Source of the DNA: Natrinema sp. SYSU A 869
Lineage (GTDB): Archaea > Halobacteriota > Halobacteria > Halobacteriales > Natrialbaceae
DNA: 64,000 nt
Reading direction: 5' to 3'
NCBI RefSeq assembly: GCF_019879105.1
Contig: NZ_CP082249.1
Location: forward strand, 1,426,001 to 1,490,000
Below, piece by piece: positions 34,108 through 43,795 of the stretch (the stretch's first letter is position 1; every line of letters begins with the position of its first letter). The notes beneath the pieces were generated by a model that saw only the letters and a program-made list of their open reading frames with translations, was not told the origin of the DNA and did not search any database. The translations under genes were made by a program, and so were the position numbers.

Positions 34108-35577
34108 TTAGGATTCGGTCTCGTTGTCGTCCTCGTCCGTCGTGATCTCGAGGTCGTCATCTTCGTCCGACTCGTTCGTCTCAGTCATCTCGTCGTCCGA
34201 CTCCATCGTCGCGTTCTCGCTACTGATGCCCTCGAGTTCGCTCGCGTCCCCGAGCGTGAGGGTGTCACTGGTCGCGTTCTCGATCGTGATCGATGACGCG
34301 GAGAGGGTGGAGATGGTTTCACCGGAACTGGCGTCGCTCTCCGTTACGTTCGATTCCGTCTCGTTGTCTTCCTCATCGGTGATCTCGAGATCGTCACTTT
34401 CGTTCGTCTCGTTGTCTTCCTCGTCAGTAATCTCGAGGTCCGTACTCTCGTTTTCCGTCGCGTTTTCGTCTGCATCCATGCCGACGCTGTCATCCGCTTC
34501 CTCGACCGAGTCGACGCTCATCGATTCGATCGTGACCTCGTCGACGTCGAACTGTTCGATCGTGAGGTTCTCGATCTCCTGAGACTCGTTTTCGGTTTCG
34601 ATCGGCTCATCGTCGGTCGTCTCGTTCTCGGAGACATCGAGTTCGTCGCTTTCGTTCGTCTCGTTGTCCTCATCGGAGATCTCGAGATCGTCACTTTCGT
34701 TCGTCTCGTTGTCTTCCTCATCGGAGATCTCGAGTTCGTCGCTTTCGTCTGTCTCGTTGTCGGAGACGTCGAGGTCGTCACTCTCGTTAGTCACATTCTC
34801 GTCCGACTCATTGTCGACCATCTCGGTTTCACCAGCGTCCTCACCGGCGGTCAGCTCTTCGATGGTCAGCGTCTGGACGTCCATCGTCTCGATGGTCAGG
34901 TTCTGGATCGTCACCTCGCTGGCGTTCTCGTCGATCAACGATTCGTTGCTGGCGGTTTCGGTCTCCGTCGCGGTGTCGTTCTCGTCGTCTTCGACCTCGA
35001 CGTCGGTTTCCGTCTCGTTCTCGTCGTCTTCGACCTCGACGTCGGTTTCCGTCTCGTTCTCGTCGTCTTCGACCTCGATGTCGGTTTCCGTCTCGTTTTC
35101 ACCGTCGTCCGACTCGTTCGTCTCCGCGTCGGGGGACTCCGTCCGCTCCACGTGGTCCGACGCGTTGTCTCCGCCGTCACGCTCGAGGTCCTCGACCGAG
35201 ACGCCCTCGAGCTCGAGTTGCTCGAGCTGGATGTCCGAGAGGGTCACTTCCTCGCTGCTTTCGTTGGTCTCGATGCTCTCGGTGTCAGTTTCGTTCTCCT
35301 CGGTGTCGTTGCTGTCGAGTTCGTTCTGGAGTTCTTCGACGTCAGCGTCGAGCTGTTCGACGTTCAGTTCCTCGATCGTCGCGTTCTCGACGGTGACGTT
35401 GTCGAGCTCGAGTGTACTGACCTGTACGTTCTCGAGCGTCGCGCTCGATTCCGATTCGCCCATGTCTCCGGCGTCGTCGCCCGCGGCCCCTGTCGCACCG
35501 GCGAGGGCAGGACCCCCCGAAAGTGCGACCAGCAGCGCAACGAGTGCAACACCGATTTTCTGTGGTTGTGAAACCAT
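34108..35577 (-). CDS. Secreted, sequon-saturated acidic repeat protein
   Basis: A 489-aa protein with a Sec-type signal (MVSQPQKIGVALVALLVALS, then GGPALAGA). The mature part is almost only Glu, Asp, Thr, Ser, Asn. Two repeat classes are seen: EVEDDENETETD (residues about 165-200) and NETNESDDLEISDEE (about 270-320 and 380-410). Four short modules with alternating hydrophobic residues, such as LENVQVSTLELDNVTVENA, VTIQNLTIETMDVQTLTIEE and IENLTIEQFDVDEVTIESMS, separate the acidic linkers. I count about 35 N-x-S/T sequons by eye. There is no PGF-CTERM or membrane anchor at the C-terminus. Probably an N-glycosylated surface or extracellular protein; function unknown. Confidence 0.85.
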   Translation of the reverse strand: MVSQPQKIGVALVALLVALSGGPALAGATGAAGDDAGDMGESESSATLENVQVSTLELDNVTVENATIEELNVEQLDADVEELQNELDSNDTEENETDTESIETNESSEEVTLSDIQLEQLELEGVSVEDLERDGGDNASDHVERTESPDAETNESDDGENETETDIEVEDDENETETDVEVEDDENETETDVEVEDDENDTATETETASNESLIDENASEVTIQNLTIETMDVQTLTIEELTAGEDAGETEMVDNESDENVTNESDDLDVSDNETDESDELEISDEEDNETNESDDLEISDEDNETNESDELDVSENETTDDEPIETENESQEIENLTIEQFDVDEVTIESMSVDSVEEADDSVGMDADENATENESTDLEITDEEDNETNESDDLEITDEEDNETESNVTESDASSGETISTLSASSITIENATSDTLTLGDASELEGISSENATMESDDEMTETNESDEDDDLEITTDEDDNETES

Positions 35578-35923
35578 ACGCGATTCTCTACCCCGGATGC
35601 GGGCTAAAACGAGGCGACTGTTACGGGATTATCTTAGAGAAAATCAGCGTTAGAACCGCGCACTGGTCTCTAATCTTTGATTCATCTATCGAGACCGATG
35701 ATGGTCACAGTCGTCACAGAGAAGCATTTTCATGCTGCGATGATCGCTCGTCGCGAAGACGACTGTCGTGCTCGTGACTGCTGGGAGCACACCGTCGACG
35801 GGACGGAACGAGACGTTTACCGGCCCGCTCACAGTTTCATCGGCCAGAGCGGTGCACAAACGTTCGACTGACCACCGGTCGAAAACCGTCACGACTTACG
35901 TCCGACGGTCCAACCCTCGAGCA
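35578..35923. other. Spacer between the acidic protein and tgtA
   Basis: About 350 bases with promoter-like TTATCTTAGAG near 35630. Short ORFs seen here (for example 35677-35871) are not of haloarchaeal composition. No repeat or RNA was recognised. Confidence 0.4.
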
Positions 35924-37399
35924 ATGCGCGAGTCCTTCGAAGTCCGGGACACTGACGCCGGCGGTCGCATCGGTGAACTCACCGTGCCCCGCGCCGAGAC
36001 AACCGTCGAAACCCCGGCCCTGCTGCCAGTTATCAATCCGAATCTCGACACGATCAGCCCTCGCCGGCTCGCCGACGAGTTCGGCGCGGAGATCCTCATC
36101 ACGAACTCCTATATCATCCACAGCGACGACGAGCTCCACGAGCGTGCGCTCGAGGAGGGGCTCCACGAACTGCTCGATTTCCCTGGCGCGATCATGACCG
36201 ACTCCGGCTCCTTCCAGCTCTCGGAGTACGGCGAAATCGACGTCACGACCGAGGAAATCCTCGCCTTCCAGCGCGATATCGGCTCCGACATCGCCACTCC
36301 TGTCGACATTCCGACCCCACCAGATGTCTCCCGCGAACGCGCCGAGTCGGATCTCGAGACCACCCAGGACCGACTCGAGGTTGCCGAGGCCGCCGACACG
36401 GGCGAGATGCTCGTCAGCGCGCCCGTCCAAGGGTCGACGTATCCGGAGCTACGCGAGCAGGCCGGTCGCCACGCCGATGGAACCGACCTCGACGTCTTCC
36501 CGGTCGGCGCGGTCGTTCCGCTGATGAACGAGTACCGATACGACGATATGATCGACGTCGTCGCCGCCGCCAAGCGGGGACTGGGGACCGACGCGCCCGT
36601 GCACCTCTTCGGTGCCGGCCACCCCATGATGTTCGCCCTCGCCGTCGCGATGGGCTGTGATCTATTCGACTCCGCGGCCTACGCGCTGTACGCTCGCGAC
36701 GACCGCTACCTGACGGTCCGGGGGACCCGTGCGCTCGACGATCTCGAGTACCTCCCCTGTTCCTGTGCCGTCTGTACCGACCACTCGCCGGATGAGCTGC
36801 GCGCGCTCCCCGACGCCGAGCGTGAGTCCGAACTCGCCGCTCACAACCTCCACGTCACCTTCGCCGAGATTCGCCGGATCAAGCAGGCAATCCGTGCAGG
36901 CGACCTGCTGGAACTCGTCGAACAGCGCGCCCGTGCTCACCCGACGATGCTCGACGGCTACCGAACGCTGCTCGATCACACCGCCCAACTCGAGCGCTCG
37001 GATCCCGTCTCGAAGGGATCGTTCTTCTATACCTCCCACGAGAGCGCTCGCCGTCCCGAAGTCGTCCGTCACCACCAGCGCCTCGAGCGGTTGTCCGTCC
37101 CCGACTCCCTGCTCCTGACGGAGGGGAACGCACCGCGGAGCGACGAGTTTGACGATTCCTGGCGAGTCGAACCGCCGTTCGGCCCCTTCCCGCGAGCGCT
37201 CTCGAAGAGCTACCCGCTCACCGCGGAAATCCCCGAACGGACCGATCGGGCCGCCCGCGAGGCCGCGGCTGACGGCGTCGCTCGACTCGTCGCGACGAAT
37301 CCGGAGACGGCGTTTACCCTCGCCCACGAGGGGTGGCCAATGGACGTCCTCGAGCATGTCCCCGACGACGTCGCGGTCATGGATCTCACCGCGAACTGA
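35924..37399 (+). CDS. tgtA: Archaeosine tRNA-guanine transglycosylase
   Basis: Exchanges guanine-15 in the D-loop of archaeal tRNA for preQ0. The 491-aa protein has the active-site [13 protein letters not shown] (Asp), [36 protein letters not shown] and the zinc site CSCAVC with a following His. The PUA region of the fused archaeal enzyme is missing here and is carried by arcS. The ATG at 35924 ([19 protein letters not shown]) is the natural start, as the upstream frame is Arg-rich. Confidence 0.95.
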   Translation: MRESFEVRDTDAGGRIGELTVPRAETTVETPALLPVINPNLDTISPRRLADEFGAEILITNSYIIHSDDELHERALEEGLHELLDFPGAIMTDSGSFQLSEYGEIDVTTEEILAFQRDIGSDIATPVDIPTPPDVSRERAESDLETTQDRLEVAEAADTGEMLVSAPVQGSTYPELREQAGRHADGTDLDVFPVGAVVPLMNEYRYDDMIDVVAAAKRGLGTDAPVHLFGAGHPMMFALAVAMGCDLFDSAAYALYARDDRYLTVRGTRALDDLEYLPCSCAVCTDHSPDELRALPDAERESELAAHNLHVTFAEIRRIKQAIRAGDLLELVEQRARAHPTMLDGYRTLLDHTAQLERSDPVSKGSFFYTSHESARRPEVVRHHQRLERLSVPDSLLLTEGNAPRSDEFDDSWRVEPPFGPFPRALSKSYPLTAEIPERTDRAAREAAADGVARLVATNPETAFTLAHEGWPMDVLEHVPDDVAVMDLTAN

Positions 37400-37472
37400 T
37401 CGGACCTGCCACCTCCCATCGAAAAATCAACCCTCGTCACGTGATCCAGCTGGGTCACAGCGAAGCCGTCGG

Positions 37473-37808
37473 TTATGCGTCAGTCTGCGCCGTGTTCCCA
37501 GGACCGACCGGAACCGACTCAGCGACCAGCGAGCCATCGACCGAGATCGAGCCGCCATCGGTACAGTCCACGGTGACCGCGTGACCGTCGTACGTGAACT
37601 CGAGTCGGCCGCTGAGGGGGCCACCACCCTGGGTTGGCGCGAAGAGAGAATCAAGTGCGTCCGGATCGATCCACTCGTAGAAGGGCGGAAGTCGGGTCGG
37701 ATCCATTCCCCGGTGTGTCGCGACTGCAGCGACGACGGCAATGCTCACTGACTCGTGGACCCCGTCGCTGAATGACCCGTTGAATGAATTATTCACGACG
37801 TATCTCAT
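37473..37808 (-). CDS. HalOD1 output-domain protein
   Basis: A 111-aa stand-alone HalOD1 domain: SVSIAVVAAVATHRGMDPTR, FYEWIDPDALDSLFAP, then GRLEFTYDGHAVTVDCTDGG. The minus-strand tract TTTTATTTA (37817-37825) lies about 13 bases before the ATG at 37808. That is close, so transcription may start inside the coding region or the start may lie a few codons later. Paralogue of the 26488 gene. Confidence 0.85.
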   Translation of the reverse strand: MRYVVNNSFNGSFSDGVHESVSIAVVAAVATHRGMDPTRLPPFYEWIDPDALDSLFAPTQGGGPLSGRLEFTYDGHAVTVDCTDGGSISVDGSLVAESVPVGPGNTAQTDA

Positions 37809-38047
37809 CGCTCGAGTAAATAAAAGGCTGCCGCCCATACCGTGTCGTATCGAGCCTCCCCTGGATAGTGCAAGGCCCCTCGGCGACTGCGTTGCGCTTG
37901 AGAAACATCCCCGACCGGCGGTCTCCCGGCAACAAGCGCTTGCTGATTCTGGCAGACGAGCCTCGTCATGACTGCCCACGCGGTCGGGGACCCGATCGAC
38001 TCGCCCGGATCGGAACATCGAAGACCCAGGCGGCATCCGGTTGCGGT

Positions 38048-38404
38048 ATGCTCGGCCCAACAGTAGTCGGCGGTGGCGTCCTCGTCGCTCTGGTACTCGT
38101 ATTGTGGCTGTTCAAACGCGTTCGCGGTGGCTCCGCGGATGAACAACAGTCACGGAAACGTCACAGAGAGGCTCAGAAACGCGACCCGCCGGTCGATATC
38201 GGTGATATCGAAACGGTGGCGATTCGCGAGTTCACCGACCACCACACCGGCGAGCGACAGGCAGTCACCAAAGTCGAGGGGTTCGTTATCTTCGTCGAGG
38301 ACGTGCCCGATAGCTGCGAGCCAACGGATACGATCCGGGCCAAGGTCCTCTCATTTAACCGCGGCCACACATCGGCGACGGCAACGTACCTCGAGACCGT
38401 CTAG
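38048..38404 (+). CDS. Membrane-anchored TRAM-domain protein
   Basis: A 118-aa protein with an N-terminal transmembrane helix (GPTVVGGGVLVALVLVLWLF), a basic linker (KRVRGGSADEQQSRKRHRE) and a C-terminal TRAM-like beta domain (KVEGFVIFVEDVPDSCEPTD, TIRAKVLSFNRGHTSATATY). TRAM domains bind RNA in tRNA-modifying enzymes and small archaeal RNA chaperones. A TRAM tethered to the membrane is unusual. It sits between archaeosine genes, but no functional link is shown. Confidence 0.75.
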   Translation: MLGPTVVGGGVLVALVLVLWLFKRVRGGSADEQQSRKRHREAQKRDPPVDIGDIETVAIREFTDHHTGERQAVTKVEGFVIFVEDVPDSCEPTDTIRAKVLSFNRGHTSATATYLETV

Positions 38405-38494
38405 ACGGCGTGAGCCGACGCTGTCGGTGAGATATCGATACCAGCCGAAAAACGCGTCGGATGGGTCGATGGCGGTCGACCTGATTTCGGTACG

Positions 38495-40507
38495 TTACTC
38501 GTGTCGTCGGAGGGCGAGCGTCGTCAGCAATCCGGCGACTGCAGCGAGTCCGACACCGAGCCCGAAGCCGGGAACGCTATCGGAGTCGGAGTCGTCCTCG
38601 CTGTCCGTTTCTTCCGAACTTGCCTCCGTGTCGAGACCGAGGTAGTCGCGCATGCCGTCAGTGTCGACCTCGGGGAACTCTTTGTCCCAGTCGCCGGCCT
38701 GGTGGACGGTCGTCTCGGAATTGATCACACTGAGGTGTTCGATATCCGATTTGTTTGCCGACGCGGTGTCGATATCATCCATGTCGTCGACGTAGACGTA
38801 CGTGGACGTGGTGTTGCCGTCGGTTTCTGTCGCGACGCCGCTAATGCCGACGGTGTCACTGAACGTCTCAGTGACCTTGCTCATGTTGTCGAACTTCGCT
38901 CCCGCTTCGACTCGAACCGAGTCGCCGGTAATGCTGCCGTCGATCCGGGCGACCTCGAGGTCGGATTCGGAGAGCGCCGTGAGGAACTGGTCGGTTTCCG
39001 AGTTCGTCGACCCCGTCGGGCCGCTCTGGGCGGACTGGGCCATCGCGTCGATCGCCTGCCCGGCCAGATCCTCGCCATCGATCTCGAACTGTCCGTCGAC
39101 CGCGAGCTGGTCACCGTCGGTTTCGGCCGTCAGACTGAACGTGACGTCGTTCGGCGTCTCGATGTCGTTCGCCTCGAGTTCGGTGATGTAGGCCTCCCAG
39201 TTTTCCGTGTCACTCGTGAGTTCGGCGTCGAGTTCGAGCTCGTTAGTGGAGGTCTGCTCGACCGAGGCATCCCACTGGATGTCCCACGTGAGGTCAGCCG
39301 CCTGCTGTGCCTCGATCGCTGCGCGGGCGTCCTCGAGATCTTCCTGTGAGATCTCACCGTTCATGTCGGTCGACTCGGCGACATCGAGCATCGCGAGCGT
39401 GAGTTCGTCGTAGTTCTCGAGTGCGATTTCCCACTCGATATCGATCGCACCGTCGCTCTCGCTCATCGTGAACTCGAACGTCTCGATCTCGAGTTCGGTG
39501 ACGCTCGCTGCGACATCCTCGGCTTCTGCCTGACTCAGATCAACCGACTGGTCGTTTGCCAAGGCAGCCGCGAGCTGCTGCTCGATACCGGCGTCGATCC
39601 CAGTGTATTCGACGGTGAAATCGAGCGTGAGTCGGTGTTGACCGGTGGAGCGTTCCTCGAACTCGTACTCAGAGATCTGGATGTCGCTCGTCCCGCCCAT
39701 CTGCATCGCAATCATGCCGTACTCGTCCTGCAGGGTCTGTTCAGCCGCTTCTCGAGTCTCCCACTGATCTGCCTCCCAGTCGGAGATGTCCTGTTCCTGG
39801 GCCATGTCGAGGGTATAGCCGTCACTCGTGTCCTCGAGGGAGATGTCCATGGACGTTCCGTCACCGGCGGAAAGCGTCGAGTCCTCGACGGAGACGGTAC
39901 CGGCCGTCTCGAGTCTGTCAGCCGAGGCAGTCACGTGTCCGTCGGTTGTAACCTCACCGGAGGACGTGGAATCGCTCTCGAATGTCCCGGTCGCGGTCGC
40001 ATCGAACTGGTTCGTCTCGTCGGAGACTTCACCGGAGATATCAACGGAGAGGTCCGTGACCTCGTCCGGCTGTTGCATGATAAGGGAACCGTTACCGGAG
40101 AACCCCTGCTGGTCGAGGATCGCCGAGAAGCTTCCTTCCTCGAACTCCTCGCTGTCGAAGTCATCCTCGAGGTCGTCGGCGACCAGCATGTGGACCAGTC
40201 CTTCACTGGCGTTCATGCCTAGGTCAAGCTGGTTGACGTCCGATTCATCGTCGTAGCGGAGGACGGCGCTGCCGTCATCGCGGAGGTAGATCTCGTCGGC
40301 CGGATCGAGGTCCGATTCAGCCTGCGAGATCGTCTCGTACGATTCGACGGATCCCTCCGTCGCTTCGGCGGTCGTCGTCGAACCGCCGTAGATGGCCGGC
40401 AGTCCGATCGTCGCTACACCGACGGCTGCAACAAGAAGAACGACGAGAAACGCTCGCGTGCCGTTCTTCAGTTGCTGTCTCGAGTCTGGTCTTCTGTCCG
40501 ATGGCAT
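38495..40507 (-). CDS. PGF-CTERM surface protein
   Basis: A 670-aa exported protein. The N-terminus is positively charged (MPSDRRPDSRQQLKNGTRAF) followed by a hydrophobic segment (residues about 19-42). The long acidic ectodomain has several beta-rich segments and Asn sequons. The C-terminus has the PGF-CTERM sorting signal (SVPGFGLGVGLAAVAGLLTT followed by a basic tail), the substrate motif of archaeosortase ArtA, which replaces the tail with a lipid anchor. A Ser/Asp-rich stalk (ETDSEDDSDSDS) precedes it. No catalytic domain was recognised. Confidence 0.88.
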   Translation of the reverse strand: MPSDRRPDSRQQLKNGTRAFLVVLLVAAVGVATIGLPAIYGGSTTTAEATEGSVESYETISQAESDLDPADEIYLRDDGSAVLRYDDESDVNQLDLGMNASEGLVHMLVADDLEDDFDSEEFEEGSFSAILDQQGFSGNGSLIMQQPDEVTDLSVDISGEVSDETNQFDATATGTFESDSTSSGEVTTDGHVTASADRLETAGTVSVEDSTLSAGDGTSMDISLEDTSDGYTLDMAQEQDISDWEADQWETREAAEQTLQDEYGMIAMQMGGTSDIQISEYEFEERSTGQHRLTLDFTVEYTGIDAGIEQQLAAALANDQSVDLSQAEAEDVAASVTELEIETFEFTMSESDGAIDIEWEIALENYDELTLAMLDVAESTDMNGEISQEDLEDARAAIEAQQAADLTWDIQWDASVEQTSTNELELDAELTSDTENWEAYITELEANDIETPNDVTFSLTAETDGDQLAVDGQFEIDGEDLAGQAIDAMAQSAQSGPTGSTNSETDQFLTALSESDLEVARIDGSITGDSVRVEAGAKFDNMSKVTETFSDTVGISGVATETDGNTTSTYVYVDDMDDIDTASANKSDIEHLSVINSETTVHQAGDWDKEFPEVDTDGMRDYLGLDTEASSEETDSEDDSDSDSVPGFGLGVGLAAVAGLLTTLALRRHE

Positions 40508-40687
40508 ACTCTGACTTCCAACTGCTACCGTATAAAGATTAATTTTCCAAAGTGTCTCTCGATAGATTCGGTTACTAGTATCGGGAAATACAGCGTAAAA
40601 TAGTCACGATATACGAGGGATAACCGACTCGAGATTCCAGTCACCTGCTATCGACAACCTCTTTCGCTCGCCCCGGTCATATCGAGT

Positions 40688-42439
40688 ATGACCGACTATT
40701 TCGAAGTGCACGAGCGCGACGGGGCCGCGCGCGTGGGCGAACTTCGCCTCTCCTCGCCGCGGTCGACGCCCGCACTCGTTGACGATGTCCTCGAGGACGC
40801 AGGCTCGCTCTGGAGCGGGGACCGCGAACTCCCCGCAGGCGACGACTCACAGCTGACCGTGCTTCCACACCGGGCGTTCCCCGGTGGCACCGCCGAGGAA
40901 GTTCAAGAATCGTTCGCCGTCGACGCCCCCGATGTCGACTACCCCAGCGTCGCAGTCGTCTCGAGCGAGAGCGTCGAATCGCAGGGAACGGACGCCTACG
41001 CCCTCTCGAACGTCCAGTCCGTGATGGGCCACGGTGCAGCACTCGTCGAGGCCGTCGTGAACGTCCGCGAGGCCATTCCCGCAGACACCGCCCTGCTGTT
41101 CTCCGGGGTTGCAACGCCGCGGAACGTCGCCCTGCTGGCCTACGCCGGCGTCGACCTGTTCGACGAAACGGCTGCTGTTGTGAAGGGCACTGAAGGCCGC
41201 TATCTCACGACCGACGAGGCGTATTTCCTCGAGGACCTCGAGGAACTTCCCTGCTCGTGCCCGGCCTGCCAAACGCCCCGCGAGGAGTTCACTCGCGAGG
41301 ACTGCGCCGAACACAACGTCAACGCCCTCGAGTCTGAACTGGCGATCGTCCGCCGGCGGATCCGGGACGGCCGCCTCCGCGATTACGTCGAAGGGCAGGC
41401 TCGTCACGACCAGTGGTTAACCGCCGCGATGCGCGAACTCGACTCACAGTGGGGCTATATCGAGGAGCGGACGCCGATTCTGCGGGACGCCCGGATCGAC
41501 GCCGCGACCGCGGACACCCTCCGTCGGGTGGAGATTCAGCGCTTCGCCGATCGGGTGACGACGCGGTACCGAAACCGGTTTCAGAACCCGCTCGTGCTCG
41601 TCCCCTGTTCGGCCGCCAAGCCCTACAGTGAGTCCCAGAGTCACCGCCAGTTCCACGACGCCATCCAGTGGCGCGCCCACCTCGTCTCTATGACGAGTCC
41701 CATCGGCGTCGTCCCCCAGGAACTCGAGACGACCTATCCCGCCCAGCACTACGATACCGTCGTGACGGGTCGCTGGTCGGAAGACGAGAAACAGTTCGTG
41801 AGCACGGTCTTAGAGCGCTACCTTGAGCGCAACGAGTATCCGTCGATCATCGCCCACGTCCCCGATGAAGGCTACCGCGACATCGTCGAGCGCGTCGAGG
41901 AGCGACTCGACCTCGATATTACCTACACGGTCGCTGAGCACCCGACCGACGACGAGTCACTCGCAAACCTCTCAAGTGCCCTGTCTGGCGAACTGAAGTA
42001 CGCCAAGCGCGAGCGCGAGCATAACACCGTCCGCGCAATCGCGGACTACCTGCTCGGCGACGGGGCCGGTGACGACCTCTTCGAGGATATCCAGACGACC
42101 AGCCGCTACCCGAAGATCCAGGTCCGTGATTCCGAGGACACCCAGCTCGCGACGATGGTGCCGCAGTACGGCACGCTGTCGTTCACGCTCGCGGGCGCGC
42201 GCCGTTGGCTCGAGAGCGACGCACCGACGAAGCGCGTCGAGATCGATGGGTTCGTCCCCCACGGCAGCGTGCTCGCGCCGGGAGTCGTCGACGCCGACGA
42301 GGACATCCGCGTCGGCGACGAGGTGGTCGTCGAGGGGCCGAAGGCCTTCGCCGTCGGCCGCGCCGAGATGTTCGGCCGCGAAATGGCCGAGAGCACGCGC
42401 GGAATCGCCTGCGAGATCCGCCACGTCGAAGAGACGTAA
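40688..42439 (+). CDS. arcS: Archaeosine synthase subunit alpha (ArcS)
   Basis: Attaches lysine to preQ0 in tRNA, giving the substrate of RaSEA. The 583-aa protein has a degenerate TGT-like N-terminal half (SVMGHGAALVEAVVNVREAI, VDLFDETAAVVKGTEGRYL), a zinc motif CSCPACQTP, a central ArcS-specific domain (LVLVPCSAAKPYSESQSHRQ) and a C-terminal PUA domain (FVPHGSVLAPGVVDADEDIR). The start MTDYFEVHERDGAARVGELR is typical. Together with tgtA and raSEA this completes the pathway on the preQ0 side. Confidence 0.93.
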   Translation: MTDYFEVHERDGAARVGELRLSSPRSTPALVDDVLEDAGSLWSGDRELPAGDDSQLTVLPHRAFPGGTAEEVQESFAVDAPDVDYPSVAVVSSESVESQGTDAYALSNVQSVMGHGAALVEAVVNVREAIPADTALLFSGVATPRNVALLAYAGVDLFDETAAVVKGTEGRYLTTDEAYFLEDLEELPCSCPACQTPREEFTREDCAEHNVNALESELAIVRRRIRDGRLRDYVEGQARHDQWLTAAMRELDSQWGYIEERTPILRDARIDAATADTLRRVEIQRFADRVTTRYRNRFQNPLVLVPCSAAKPYSESQSHRQFHDAIQWRAHLVSMTSPIGVVPQELETTYPAQHYDTVVTGRWSEDEKQFVSTVLERYLERNEYPSIIAHVPDEGYRDIVERVEERLDLDITYTVAEHPTDDESLANLSSALSGELKYAKREREHNTVRAIADYLLGDGAGDDLFEDIQTTSRYPKIQVRDSEDTQLATMVPQYGTLSFTLAGARRWLESDAPTKRVEIDGFVPHGSVLAPGVVDADEDIRVGDEVVVEGPKAFAVGRAEMFGREMAESTRGIACEIRHVEET

Positions 42440-42470
42440 ACCGTCTCGCGACGAGGCTCCCCAGGACCGG

Positions 42471-42602
42471 TCACGCCACGTCGCAGGAACAGTCCTCTGA
42501 GACGTCCGTCCGACAGGACGGACACCGACAGCCGTTCACGAACCCGTTGACCGAGCGCCCACACTCCGGACACTGCCAGATTCTCGATTGCAATCCACCC
42601 AT
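42471..42602 (-). CDS. Zinc-ribbon micro-protein, 43 aa
   Basis: MGGLQSRIWQCPECGRSVNG with a second pair CPSC forms a two-CxxC zinc ribbon, followed by a Cys-rich tail (EDCSCDVA). The ATG at 42602 is preferred; an in-frame ATG at 42668 would add 22 residues of Gln/Asn/Arg-rich sequence. It is convergent with arcS. Confidence 0.55.
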   Translation of the reverse strand: MGGLQSRIWQCPECGRSVNGFVNGCRCPSCRTDVSEDCSCDVA

Positions 42603-42773
42603 CACTGTCTCTCCGTGATTCCGACTAGGCTGAAAGGTGTTTCCCTGTGTCTCAAGGCGAGAAAGCAACGCGAGGTGTCGCTCAGTAGCGGGCGAGAGAC
42701 GCCGTCCGCCCTCAGAGTCCCGATTCGTTCGAGCGGGGCGTCGACCGCTCTTCGCCGAGCACCGACGGCCGGG

Positions 42774-42878
42774 TCACCGACCCGGACACTCCTTGAGCAG
42801 GTGCTCGTGATAGATGGCCGCCGGAACCCGCTCCCCGCAGAGTTCACAGTCGCGGTGGTCGTCGCTCTCGTCCGTCAC
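42774..42878 (-). CDS. C2HC-type zinc-finger micro-protein, about 34 aa
   Basis: From the GTG at 42878 the frame reads MTDESDDHRDCELCGERVPA and then IYHEHLLKECPGR. Two Cys in CELC, a His pair (YHEH) and a further Cys suggest a small zinc finger. Longer frames reach 43148 but are basic. Its length and start are uncertain. Confidence 0.45.
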   Translation of the reverse strand: MTDESDDHRDCELCGERVPAAIYHEHLLKECPGR

Positions 42879-43075
42879 GAGCGGACCTGCCACCTGCACC
42901 GAAATAACGGCCGCGATTTGCCGATTGATCTGTGCGCTTTGCTCTTCTGAACCGTCTCTGACGGCCGAGAGCCGCCGTTCATCCCGGTTTCGGACCGGTC
43001 CGTTTCCGGGACTTACTGTCAAATCGTATATTTGTATTATATACCTAGACGACGTACGTAGTACTGGTGAGTTCG

Positions 43076-43675
43076 ATGAACGGTATTTCAGCAGACACTG
43101 CACACGCCGAGGGCTACTCCCTTGAGAACGAATGGCGAACACTCGCAATCGCGGGCGGGATCGTCGGGCTGATCGGGCTACTCGCGATGGCTGCGCCGGT
43201 GGTCACCGGACTGTCGGTATCACTCATGCTCGGGATCTTCCTCGTCGCGGGCGGACTCGTCCACGGCATCCACGCGTTCGCCGCGCGCGGCTGGCGCGGC
43301 TCGGTCTGGCAGACGACGCTCGCGATCGTCTCGGTGCTCGCCGGGCTGGCCGCGCTCGCGGCACCCACCGTCGCGCTCGTCACCCTGACACTGGCACTTG
43401 TGGCGTATCTGGCTGTCCACGGTCTCGCCGAACTCGCAATGGCGATGCGGATGCCCGGGTCCGCCGGTCGAACCTCGATTGCCGTCAGCGGCGTCATCGC
43501 GATCGTTCTCGCCGGACTCCTCTGGGTCGGCTTCCCGGCGACCGCGGCCTGGGCGATCGGCCTTCTGGTCGGCGCGAACCTCCTCGTGACCGGCCTCTCG
43601 ATGGTGACCGTCGCCGTAGCCGCCCGCCCGATCGATGACGCGACCTCGCCCGCGACCAAACCTCGCGGTGTGTAA
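43076..43675 (+). CDS. HdeD/DUF308-family membrane protein
   Basis: A 199-aa protein with six hydrophobic segments arranged as three pairs (IAGGIVGLIGLLAMAAPVVT, VSLMLGIFLVAGGLVHGIHA and so on), the DUF308 repeat typical of the HdeD acid-resistance family. The ATG at 43076 is chosen; a GTG nine bases earlier is possible. A TATA-like GTATTATATACC is at 43033-43044. Its role in archaea is unknown. Confidence 0.85.
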   Translation: MNGISADTAHAEGYSLENEWRTLAIAGGIVGLIGLLAMAAPVVTGLSVSLMLGIFLVAGGLVHGIHAFAARGWRGSVWQTTLAIVSVLAGLAALAAPTVALVTLTLALVAYLAVHGLAELAMAMRMPGSAGRTSIAVSGVIAIVLAGLLWVGFPATAAWAIGLLVGANLLVTGLSMVTVAVAARPIDDATSPATKPRGV

Positions 43676-43773
43676 TCTCTTTTCGGCCGCCGGCCGCGCC
43701 AATCGAGTCACAACCTTCGGGTCCGTCGACGGGAGACTGATTCCGAGGAACTGACTAGTCGCAACTATTTAAT

Positions 43774-43793
43774 GTTTTAGGCCCACCTAAAAC
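43774..43793. promoter_or_regulatory. DtxR/SirR-type operator
   Basis: GTTTTAGG at 43774-43781 and CCTAAAAC at 43786-43793 form a perfect 8-base inverted repeat around CCCA, between a TATA element (TATTTAA, 43766-43772) and the ATG at 43796. Its TTTTAGGC/CCTAAAA form matches the metal-dependent DtxR-family box known from haloarchaea. It overlaps the expected transcription start, so binding would repress the operon containing the regulator gene. Confidence 0.75.
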
Positions 43794-43795
43794 AT

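Noticed and set aside
34960-35110. Tandem near-identical 40-base units that look like a CRISPR or satellite repeat
   Set aside because: They are in frame and encode the EVEDDENETETD repeats of the acidic protein; no spacers as in CRISPR.
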